Shown one piece after another: positions 45,458 to 55,597 of a stretch of 64,000 nucleotides of DNA (position 1 is the stretch's first letter; the number at the start of each line of letters is the position of its first letter). The DNA comes from Tausonia pullulans (taxonomy: Eukaryota; Basidiomycota; Tremellomycetes; Cystofilobasidiales; Mrakiaceae), in the NCBI GenBank assembly GCA_951802195.1, contig OX637628.1:434001-498000 (forward strand). Direction: 5' to 3'. Position numbers and translations under genes: made by a program. The notes under the pieces were generated by a model that saw nothing but the letters and a program-made list of their open reading frames with translations, had not been told where the DNA came from and did not search any database.

Positions 45458-48400
45458 TCAGGCAGCCCCACCAGCAGCCATGTCGATGCCAGCCTTCTTA
45501 AGGTTGATTCTCCGGATGAAGACAGACGCGACAGACGCGAGGATAGCTGCGGGGATGGCGACAACGAAAGTCGCGGCGAGAGCGCGAACGTAGCCATCCT
45601 GACAGAAGGAAGGGGAATGCCGGGCCCGAGGGAGGCTCAGCTGCGGGATGGCAAGAGGAAAGGACGCCACGGGCGAGACTCACGAGGACAGTCGCCTTGA
45701 GCTCGGCAGGGAGGACAAAAATCGCCTGAACAGTGATCTTGACGGCTGGTCGAAGAGCACGTAAAACGTAAGGGAGCTGCGCAGCCGGGATCGAGCGGGG
45801 GACTGACCATCGACGATCTCCGTCGAAACATGACGTTTTCCGAGCTCCTTCGCAAGCTGGTTGTTGAAGAGAGTACCAGAGATCGAGATGCCCACAACGC
45901 CACCAATCAATTGGAAAAATGTGGCCAACGCAGTTCCCTGTGGGATTCTGTCCGGGGTATCGTGAAGATCTGCCTGTACTGATATCACAGTGTTTTGGAA
46001 CGCCAGCCCGATTCCTCCTCCGAGGCAAATTTGAGCCCCGATGAGGTATCCGGAGGCGGTATCCTGCTGGACGGCGTAGAGGAGTCCAGCGCCGATTGGG
46101 GTGATAAGGGGGCCGAATACAAGGAATGGCCAGTAGTCGCCCTTCCATGAGATAATCCCTCCAGCGCCCATCGAGAAGAAGACAACCCTGGTGTGATGAA
46201 AGAGTTAGGAAGGGAGGTAGATAGGGGAGGGGGCGGCGGTCCGGGCACGGGTCAGCTGCACTCCGCCCACAATGTCTAAGAGAAAAAGGCTTTGAAGACA
46301 GACGTACGCAAGCATGAATGGAAGAATGTCAACGCCGGACTTGGTCGGGGTGTGCTCTTTGACCGCCTGGTAGAAGAGCGGTACTGCGGGAGTGGCTGGT
46401 CAGCGGTTCGTCCCCCTACACCCTTCCTCCGACCGATCTCAGGCCCCAATGAGGGAACTCACGGTAATAGGTTCCGCTCAGCATAACCATCATCAAAAAG
46501 AACGACGCCACACAGGCGCCCACAATCGAGCGGCGCGTAAAAAGTTTGATCGGGAGAATGGCGTTGGATCCGGCGCGCATCTCCCAGCAGACGAAGATGA
46601 TGAGGACCACGCTGAAGACGACAAGCTCGGCGATGACGCTCGGCGCGTTCCAGGGTTTGGTGATGCCACCCTCCTGAAGAGCGAGAATGAGGCACGTCGT
46701 GACGCCCTAGCGATTGCAGAGTAAGAGCGACAAAGTCGTCAGCACCGTCGAACTAACATCTTCAGCTTCCCAGCCACCACGTAGCGCTGATTCAGCATGG
46801 CGCCAATCCGACCAAGTGACACACCAAAATGAGGATGCTTCCAATCCAGTCCAACCCGAGAAACCTCCGGAGCGGTGTGCGAGTGTCCGACTGTACGCCA
46901 GGAGGAGGTGAAGCCTTGATGATGAAAATGATGGCGACAATCGTGATGGCCCCCTGGAGAAGGCAAAAAACGATGAGCTCTTAAGTGTTACTGAAACGGA
47001 ATGCAAGGGGCGAAAAGGACGGACGATAGGGAGGTTGATGAGGAAGCACCAACGCCAGGTGGCTGAAAGTAAGGGGGGGGGGGGGAGAGAGGAAAATCGC
47101 TCGTCAATATCCATAGCGTCACGTTCTCTAATACCAGCTTCCACTCACCCTTCTCGGTGAAGACACCGCCAAGGAGAGGGCCAATAACACTGCTGATCGC
47201 AAAAACGGCACTGTAGGAGCAGAGATGGATCAGTCATGTTTTGAATGATCTTAAGGGAACAATCTTCTTGAACACGTCGGCGCCGAGCTCACCCAAAGAG
47301 ACCGCTGGAAGGAGACAGGAGCGAACCTGAGTCAAGTTCAGGGCACACTGAAACTGTAGTACGTCATGGAAGCTCACAAGAGTTTGGGACGGTCCTCGAG
47401 CCGAGTGATCTCGGCGATGATGGAAAGAATGGCGACGAATATTCCAGCAGCCTATCGGTGGATTAGTGAGTCCCGTGTTGCCACACCAGGCACACCAGAA
47501 GGACGGGGACTGATACTCACACCAACGCCGGCAAATGCGCGCCCGAAGATCAAGACCTCCGCCGACTGTGCCACACCGCAAATCAAGGATCCGACCTACG
47601 CGCGATCTCTGTCAGACCAGTGGAGGCGCAAATTGTTGATGAATAGGGAAGCACGGACCTCGAAGAGAGTGACGGCGGTCAAGAAGACCCACTGAGTGAA
47701 GGAGTAAGTGTCAGGCTATTCCGAAATCGAGGCCAAAGATCGAAGCTCATGCGGAAAAAAAAAACAGACGAACCTTGGTCGGGAAGATGGTAAGGACCTG
47801 TCCATACACGAGAATCAATGGCGCCTGAGTCACGAAGTACGCAGAGACGATCCATGTGAGGGAGTCGAGCGCGTGGAAGTCTGAGGCGATGACCTGTGAG
47901 AGTGGACGGGGCCGACGATCAGTTATGCACTCCCTAGTTCGCGCCTTCTTTCTTTCAATGAATGAAAGATCAGTTACTGGAAGGGCCGTGGCTACTATCG
48001 TTTGGTCCAAAGCAATAAGGAAGACAGAGAGCACTGTCGAGGGTAGAGCGTGAACAACGGGAGGTCAGAAGATGGACGTTGTGCGAAAGCGCGCATTTGG
48101 ACTGGTTAGGTGGTGAGGCACTGCTGCGCGTTCGAGCTTTGGCGACTCCACTCTCTGACAAGCAACTGCCGAGGCCCCGAATTCAGGTGGGTGATTCTTT
48201 CGGTCACCTCCTGCGGAGTAAAATCCGGAGGCCGAGCGCAGATGAACGACGAAGTAAGGGAGCGAGCGAGCGAGGAAGGTTGGTCGCGGGACTTCCGTCC
48301 CGCCCCCGCTCCTCCTCCCAGCCTATGAATACCGCGAAAGTAAAAAGATCGACGTACGCATGGCAGAGAACGCCAGCACGAGCTTGGTGCCGGTGAGAAT

Positions 48401-48637
48401 GCGGTCGTCCGGGTGCTCCTGGGGCGACGGTGACGGCGACGGCTCGCCGGTGCTGGCGATCGGAGCGATGTGCTCCTTCTCGCCTTCAAGGGACGTAGAG
48501 CCCGGGTCCGATGACGAAAGCAGAACGGGTGTCGACGCGGTGCCGGGTATATCGTGAAGTGAGGCGACGGCGGTGAGAGCCTCCCCCTTGTCCGAAATGG
48601 ACGTACGAGAAGCGGACTTTTCGAGAGAAGAGTCCAT
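45458..48637 (-). CDS. MFS transporter, DHA2-type drug:H+ antiporter
   Basis: A plasma- or vacuolar-membrane exporter of the major facilitator superfamily, 14-helix DHA2 group; the substrate is unknown. The cytosolic N-tail (about 93 residues, start at 48637) is Ser/Pro/Glu-rich. Signature motifs follow: LDQTIVATALP (helix 1), ASDFHALDSLTWIVSAYFVT, GRAFAGVG, and motif C in SSVIGPLLGGVFTE followed by ATWRWCFLINLP. Later helices include LVVFSVVLIIFVCWEMRAGS and ATFFQLIGGVVGISISGTLF. It ends KAGIDMAAGGAA. Early exons are 48637-48358, 48033-47978, 47893-47774, 47691-47659, 47595-47521 and 47451-47378, then a 12-nt exon 47304-47293, 47210-47149 and 47062-47025. The donor near 46800 is the least certain boundary. 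Intron 1 is about 324 nt. No neighbouring biosynthetic genes suggest a substrate. Confidence 0.85.
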
Positions 48638-50080
48638 GAGTTGATTAGATGGTCGAGGGTGGCGAGTGGTGAATGGTGGGTGGTGGTAGGAGAGGGAGAG
48701 AAACAGTCCTCTTTGCCGAGGCTTTTGTGCGCTTCGAAGTAGTCGTGGCTAAAGGTGAATTGATGCAGCACGGAAACCGGGTTTGTGCATGAATCCGACG
48801 GGGGAGCCTGCAGCGGAAGACGACGCGCGTCCCCGCCGTGCATGCTCCGCGTTTGTTCCGCGCCTCGGTCGCTCCGCCTCGGTCGCTCCTTCCAGCTTAT
48901 CAATCGTCTTTTCTTGATTAGTACTCGCTTCAGCCCCTCCTCCCTTCCTCCCTTCCTCCCTTCCTTCCTCTCCTCCTCTCCTCCTCTTCTCCTCCTTTCC
49001 ATCCTTCCTTTCTTGAATTACTCTCGCACTCAAGCCTTGCTGAGCCAAAGCGGTGGTCCGGGGGAGCATGCGCATGCTACCCGACAGACCCGCCCCGCCC
49101 CCGCCAGTTCGTCCTCGTGTCAGCCACTGCCCCCGAGAGGGGTCAGTACCGGCCTCCGAGGCACGCAATGGCGCAGGATCGCAGGATCGAACGCTCATAA
49201 GTGGCCTAGGAGCCGTGCGCCAAGAACAGACTTGTGATGCGTGCGGGTGAGCCCTCGGAGCCGGGCAGCGCGGGGTGCAGGATCATCGGCCTTCTCTCGC
49301 TTAAGTCTTTTCGTAAGTCTGCAATTACCGCTGACTCACCCTTCAACATCAACTGTACTTCTTTCGTTTTCTCAGAAAGAAAGCGCTGTCAGCAGTACAC
49401 ACACACTGTAATAAAAGAAAGAAAATATAATTACCGCACCTCGGCGACAGGTTATTGATAGCGAAGGAGTCCAGGCTCATGCACGGGGCAGGTTCAGCGT
49501 TTTGCTATCAGCGGATGTGGCACGACTCCTCTCGCTGTTTTCCGTTTGGTTACTCACAAACTGGTAGCTGACAGTCAATACTGAAAGCAAGAAGCTAAGC
49601 ACAGCAGTGCCGGCGCGTCGTCATCACGGCAGACTCTCAACTCCAAAATGAAGGCTTTGCCCCTTCTTCTCCACATCCGTCAGCACAGAAAGGGATGTCA
49701 ACGTTCATGCCTTAAAATCTCGATAGTGATGTGCAAACCGGCTCGAAGGCCAGGCTTGCTCCCGACTCCCGAAGGCGCCCTCCCGGCATGCATTCATTGA
49801 GGGACGAGAGAAGACCTACATGCTGGCTTGACGTGTCACAAGGCTGGTTGCTTGCGGCTCACTGAGGTCCTGAAATATAACCAACCCTCTTCAGCGGCAT
49901 CAGAACAACGAAGGAGTAGACCCTGCACGAGACCTAGAGCTTCCGGACATGCGCGCGTCATTCACCTCCTTGCTCCGTTGCTTCCGGATCGCACTTTTCA
50001 GGCCTTAAGGCTTTGCCGACATAACTTATCCTCACCCCCCACCACCCCTAACTACCCTTCCCTCTACTTGTCCTCCAGAT
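48638..50080. promoter_or_regulatory. Divergent intergenic region, MFS / aquaglyceroporin
   Basis: About 1.4 kb between two divergent membrane-protein genes. It holds a long pyrimidine tract (48934-49013). No gene was recognised. Confidence 0.4.
48934..49013. repeat. Polypyrimidine tract
   Basis: About 80 bp of almost pure C and T on the plus strand built from CCCTTCCT and CTCCTC units, 300 bp upstream of the MFS start codon. Such tracts mark fungal promoters and leaders and can exclude nucleosomes; here that role is inferred. Confidence 0.6.
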
Positions 50081-52349
50081 ATGAGCGTCATTCCACAAGA
50101 TGACAACCTCGTCATGAGCTTCGCCGAGGTTCGCTCTCTGTGGCGCCGTGACCGCTCCCTTACACCATTTGACTGACTGCCATCCCCGTGTCATTGCAGG
50201 CGACTCGAGTCTTCAATCGCCAGCAATCAAACATTGATCCCTTCGTCTCAGGCACTGCCGGCCTCTCACAGCAGCAGCTCCCTTCGTCTATCGATCGCGG
50301 TAACTCATACGCACACCCCAACGATGTCGCCGGCACCAATGGTGCGGCGCCACGCCAGGGCATCAGGCTCGGGGCGCCTCTACAACAGTTCCCGGACGAC
50401 TCTTGCACTCAGAGGACGGGTCTTCTCCAAAAAAATCTGTCGTCCACGCCGTCAAGGCCTGCCGAGATTGCCCCAGGGCCTGCATCGGTGGTGCCGGATC
50501 AGGACGAGGGCGCGTTGGCTCTCTGAATTTTGCCTTCTCGATGTCAGATGGCTGACCTTCCCGCACTGCAGCCAATATGATGGCCATTGACCGGAACCCA
50601 GGGGGGAATGTCGAGGTGAGGAACCCTAGCCAGGGTAATCGGATCCTGGCAAACGAGCCGTACTTCAATCCCTGGTATGTATCACGCACGCCTTGTGCCG
50701 CTCTGACCAGTTCTGACCTCGCCGACCGATCCAGGTTCAAGATTCGGGCATACATGCGCGTCTACTTTGCTGAGTTTCTGGGCACCTATATCCTTGTGCT
50801 CTGGGGAGAGGGAGTAAGTTAATCATTCTGGCGTTTCATCTTCTGCGGTGCGTTGATGCCCATCCATGATATTCAGACGCAAGCTCAGGTCGTGGCTGCT
50901 CGCAAGACCCCAACCGACTATCTGTCGGTCGCCTGGGGATGGGGGGTCGGCTTCATGGTATGCTCATGCTCTCTTTGGAGAAAACACTACAGCTAACGAC
51001 GACTCCCCCAGCTCGCCATCTTTGTCTCCGCCGGAAGTTAGTGGCGGTCTCCTCCATCTCCTTTTGATCAGATCCTGATCTGGACATCCTTCTCAGTTAG
51101 TGGAGGACATGTAAACCCTGCAGTCACGATTTCTCTCTCGATATTTAGGGGATTCCCTTGGCGTCGAGTAAGTGGCCTCCTCTACAAGTTCTAGCGCACG
51201 TCACACATTTCCTTACCGTTTTTGCTCTCGGTGCAGGTCCCCGGTTACATTTTGGCTCAGCTTCTTGGCGCGTTTGCTGCAGCTGTATGTAATTAGCGAG
51301 TAGTGTTGATCGAATCCTTCTTTGAAACTTCGGCGTCCTTCTCCTGACAGGCCACCATCCTCGGAATCTACGATGGGCCCTTTTCAACTTTGCCTTACAA
51401 CGGTCAGCTGGTGGTCTCACTTAGCTTCGGCGATTAGAATCTCCATCTGACGCTTTACTTGAAGGCGTCGCGGCCGTCATGACGACTGGACCGTCTGACC
51501 TTGGCACTCCCGCATTTTCTGCTACGTTTTTTTCGGTAGTAATCGGAGCTGCGCTCCTTAGTAAGTCATTTTGAAGTCGCTCGTTTAGTGACCCAAGATC
51601 TGACACCTGCGCTTGTGCAGTGCTTTCAATCGCCGCGTGCGTATCGACGCCCGCGTCCACTGGCTTGCACTGATTCTCGCTTGGCTCTGCAGCTTTACCG
51701 ACCTGCAAAACAACCCCACCACCGCGGGTCTCACTCCTCTTCTTCTCGGTCTGATCATGGTCGGAATTGCGAGGTTCGCTCAGCCCTGGTCTAGAGTCGT
51801 ACCTTGCCTGCTGAGCAGTCTCTCTTGATCACATAGTGCTTTCGGGTACCAAACCGGATTCGTGAGCCCCGGTCCCGTTCTCTGTTGGCCCGGATCTCCC
51901 TTGTCTCTGATCTCTGTATCGTGCGCAGGTTCTGAATCCCGCCCGCGACCTTGGACCTCGACTCCTTGTTTGGGCCTCTGGACGCGCGTCGACCCAGTTT
52001 CTCTGGCGGGATAATCAGTTCTATGGAGTATGGTGAGTCTGGGCTCAGTTTTCGGAAGAGAAGATGGACAGAGTTCATGGGCTAGCCGCTGACTTGCTCC
52101 TTCCTCCTACTAAGGGTTCCCACTGCTGGAACCATAGTCGGAGCTTTCCTCGGAATCCTCGTTTACGACCTGCTTATCTACACCGGTCGCGACTCGCCTG
52201 TTAACGCCAACTTCTCCCGCAAGGCCTCCCACCACCTCGAGCGCTGGCATGACGCCGATCTCGAGCGGGCGCCCTCGTCGGGGTCGATGACGGTTGTCGG
52301 ATCGGACGCTGAGAAGCGAAACAGCAAGTACACGAGCACTCACGTCTGA
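50081..52349 (+). CDS. Aquaglyceroporin (MIP family)
   Basis: A six-helix membrane channel for water, glycerol or related solutes. Channel sequence runs from FKIRAYMRVYFAEFLGTYIL (helix 1) through SGGHVNPAVTISLSIF (first NPA box), VPGYILAQLLGAFAAA, TAGLTPLLLGLIMVGIA and VLNPARDLGPRLLVWASG (second NPA box). NPARD with the following GPRL is the glycerol-facilitator signature, against the aquaporin NPAR-S/A form. The tail after helix 6 (YTGRDSPVNANFSRKASHHL, ending KYTSTHV) is cytosolic. A 100-130 residue N-terminal extension rich in Gln, Asn and Ser precedes helix 1. The gene has about a dozen small exons. Exon 1 is 50081-50128 and exon 2 starts at 50200, but the exon 2 donor is unclear (candidates at 50342 and 50420 keep frame with the acceptor at 50571). 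The stop is at 52347. Confidence 0.87.
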
Positions 52350-53101
52350 AAAAAAGAAAAAAAAAACTCTCTACTTTTCTATTTACGTCCTCTCGGGCGT
52401 TAGCTGTCGTGCGTATGTACATATCTCGTTGTCTCCATCATTCGGTACACGCTCTCCTTGTGCGTCGCTCTACTTATCCATCATACACAATGTCCTTCTG
52501 TATCTTATCACCACGTATGCTCCATGTTGCTACTCGTCGCCATGAACGCCGGAAGATCACTTCACATCGCTCGACGTTCATGAAGGTCCGCATCAGGCAC
52601 TTCGTCGACGACGCCGTCACGAGCTCGCCGTGAGACTTCCGCCACCGCTCTCAGCGGGAAGCAAGGGACTGTCGCCGCGCGCTGTGCCACCAGGGGGAGC
52701 TCAGGGCGGCTTAGATGAGCGATGCGATCGAGGGGCCGCGAAGCGTATAGAAGGAATCGTGGACGAGCCAGAGCGGCTGGCGGGACATCGGGGGCGTGAG
52801 CTGGAGGGAAACCGCCTTCGAGCTGGTCTCGGACAGGCGTGGCGGCGTCATTTACGTGGGAGGACCTGGTGTGCCCGACCCCTCCTTCAAGAAAACACCT
52901 GAGTGCCGATTGCCCGCGCCCCTCCTTGAGATCGACTTCTTGTCGCTGTGGATGGCGCGCTCTGCAAGTAGGCATGCACAGCTAACTCTCCGGCCGTCCG
53001 ATGGCTCCTTTCCCCGCTTCGTTTCGCTTCGACACGCCAGACCCACAGTGAAAGAAAAACAAGTCTTCCATGAATAAGATAGAATCAATCACCTAAGCGA
53101 C
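52350..53101. other. Intergenic stretch with a possible dehydrogenase fragment
   Basis: About 750 bp. The first 200 bp are AT-richer and should hold the aquaglyceroporin terminator. On the plus strand at about 52838-52960, a frame reads RRGGVIYVGGPGVPDPSFKK, which loosely resembles the nucleotide-binding/C-terminal region of formaldehyde-dehydrogenase-like zinc ADHs. The match is weak, has no start or flanking domain, and may be chance. Confidence 0.25.
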
Positions 53102-54792
53102 CTAGGTGATGAGCTTGCGCCTGTTGGAACCGGAGGAGAGGCCGAGCTACGTCTCGAGGTTCTCGAATGGCGTCTCGACGACCATCTCGGCACCCTCGGT
53201 CGAGAGGTTCTTCTCAGTGACGGCCTTGGCGAGGAGAGGAATGGCGGTGGGGAAACACTTGACGTTAGTCGGGGACGATCGTGCCTGAGGAGGAAGAGGG
53301 GTACCGACAGGGTCGGAAGGGGGAGGGTCGGGGAAGGGGCAAAGCACGTGGATCTATCTCACCGACACCTATACTGAATGGTGATGTGGATCGCAATGAC
53401 CCCAAACCAGTTCAGTACAACAGACTTGGTGGGATCGTTGTAGCTGGCGATCGAACCCGCAAGCAACGGCATGTCCGTAGTGCGTGACCTGAGGGAGAGA
53501 GGAACGACGAGGGAGCTCAGCTCAGCAGAGGCAGTCCACCCCCCCTTGACTCCCTTGCTCTTATCTTGGGGAGGACGGCGTTCAGAATGTCACTGCCGAC
53601 ACTATCGAAGTAAAGGTCAAACTCTGAGAGCCTCTTGACCTCCTCGTAGAACGTCGTCGGCCCCCGGCGGCTGGACCCAGGCGGACTTCTCCGCTCCACC
53701 GGCGATACTGACGATCTTGCCGGTTCCGAGGAGGCTCTAGACTCTGGTAGCGAGGGACGGACGCGGGGCGAGTATGATCAGTCTGGGTAACGGAGTATGC
53801 GCTCTCGCTCGGAGCTGGTTTGCCCGAACGCACCGATCTGGATGACGGCCGATTCGGTGGCGCCAGCGGCTCTAAAAACGATTACAGATTGGGGCTCCTT
53901 GAGAAAGTCTGACCTCCTTAATACTGCGGTTGGTATCTGGGCGAAAGAGAGAGAGAGGGGGGGTGGGGGGACAAACGTCATCAGCGTCAATTAGGGGAAT
54001 GTGGATAGAGAAGGAGTGAAGGCGGGACACAGCCATTGGTCAGCGATGATGGAGGGTGGGGACACCGCAACGAGGAGCGGAGTGCGCCGGTCAGCCTCTT
54101 GTATTAGAGAAGAAAGGGGGCTCATATTGAGGGAGGGTGGGGACCATGATGGAGGGAGACTGTCTGGGGATCCCTCAAGGAAGTGACAGCACACAATGGC
54201 GAAACAATTGATCTCGTCCCAACTAGACAGCCAAGACACCAATTCATGCGACTTACTGGACCTGGTTGCACCAACGTCCGCCAGCCGTGTCTATAACAGC
54301 TTATTCCGTCCAGTTGGAGAGGCCCATGATGACCTCGCCCTCCTTGAAGCCTTTGGCCTTGGAGGCGACGATCTTGCCGACAATGAACGCAAGCATCACG
54401 TTGCCTTCGCACAGAAGGACGTAGAGCCGGTTGGCGTCCAAGCCCCTCTGGAGCCATCCTGGAAGGAGGCAAAGGTATACATATGAGAGCCTGAGGTAAA
54501 GAAAAATCTGAAGAGTGGTCGCTAGATGCACCAGGTTGGGCGGGGTGTTAGAGCTATCGGACAGGAGGAAAGAAGGCCGGGGAGAAGACCTGTCTGTCAA
54601 GCTAGGTTCTTGCTGCCGGCCTGTTTTGCGCACATACAGGAACTGAGTATTGATAAATATTTGGACGTCCTTGAGCTCAGGGATGGGCTGCTCCTTGGGC
54701 TCTAACGTCTCGGCAAGGTTGCCCTCAGTCTCCGACGTTATTGACAAGCCAGGCGCGGGTGGTGGTGGGGATGGGAGACATACTGGGGTCAT
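53102..54792 (-). pseudogene. Decayed NADP-dependent alkenal/quinone-type oxidoreductase
   Basis: Pieces of a medium-chain dehydrogenase of the PTGR/leukotriene B4 dehydrogenase group (NADPH-dependent reduction of alkenals and related enones) lie in order on the minus strand. They are DVQIFINTQFLYVR near the N-terminus, NVMLAFIVGKIVASKAKGFK, SNWTE then AVIDT, QSVIVFRAAGATESAVIQIG (the nucleotide-binding AAGATGSVVxQI region), RLSEFDLYFDSVGSDILNAV (YFDNVGG region), GSIASYNDPTKSVVLNWFGV, and TEGAEMVVETPFENLET then LGLSSGSNRRKLIT. Two positions that are Tyr and Trp in relatives are stops here (TAA after SNWTE near 54299, TAG after ENLET near 53147), and the stretch at 53600-53770 no longer reads in one frame. 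Some gaps may be introns, but the two stops sit inside conserved blocks without splice sites. It is therefore a recent-looking pseudogene, unless the assembly is wrong. Confidence 0.65.
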
Positions 54793-55597
54793 AGAGCGTG
54801 AAAAGGGGAGAAGAAGAAAGAAGAAGGAGAATGTCTGTGGTGATGATTGAAAGGAATAAAAGACCGAGGCAGGAACCATCATCTCTTTGATCGTTGGTTT
54901 CGCTGGCAGTTTTTCGCCTTTCTTTGATCTTGCGTGCACATCCCTTACTAATGACATCCGCCGTCCACCCAACCGCCTGACCTGCGGGCTCGCCTACCTA
55001 CGAGTCACAGGGTGACCAGGGTTTCCTCTCCACCGGCAGTTGAATTAAGCATGAGGGGCTACAACGCCCGACCGGAGAGAGAACGCTAAATCGAGCGGCT
55101 AGGACGGCGAAGCTTCAACCGAAGGTGGGAGAGTACGGCCGGCAAAATATTTCAATCTGATGGCCCCCTTCGCGTGGGGGCCGTCGGAAGAAAATTGCGT
55201 AGGTTGTGTCCAGGTGAGGAGGGGGGAAAGGGTATCATTGCGCGAAACACGGGTCAGCCGGGAAAGCCCATCTGCGCAGAAGATTAGTTGCCGTGCGGCT
55301 CTCCTCTAAACCGCCAAGGATGACTGAAGCGTGCATGAAAGGATGTGGTTGATTGATTGGTTGGACAAAGATAAGTGAGCTTCTTGGGCAGATGCAAACG
55401 GAAAGAGGGAGCGGGGAAGGGTCGGGGGGGGGGGGGGGGGGGGGGGGGGGGAGTGAAAGAGGACGAGTTCGGAGACTGCGCAGGAAGAGGGAGCGGACAG
55501 GCAAATAGAGGAAGAGAAAACGACAGGAAAGCTAGGAAGGCACACAGAGACAAACATGTACACGAGGGGGGAAAAAATGACGGAGACCCAGCACTCC
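54793..55597. other. Intergenic stretch with poly-G run
   Basis: About 800 bp between the pseudogene's 5' end and the 3' end of the MAP kinase gene. It contains the 28-base poly-G run described separately. No gene was recognised. Confidence 0.4.
55424..55451. repeat. Poly-G homopolymer, 28 bases
   Basis: Twenty-eight consecutive G on the plus strand, about 150 bp beyond the MAP kinase stop codon. The exact length is unreliable in most sequencing chemistries. It is a strong G-quadruplex candidate. Confidence 0.9.
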
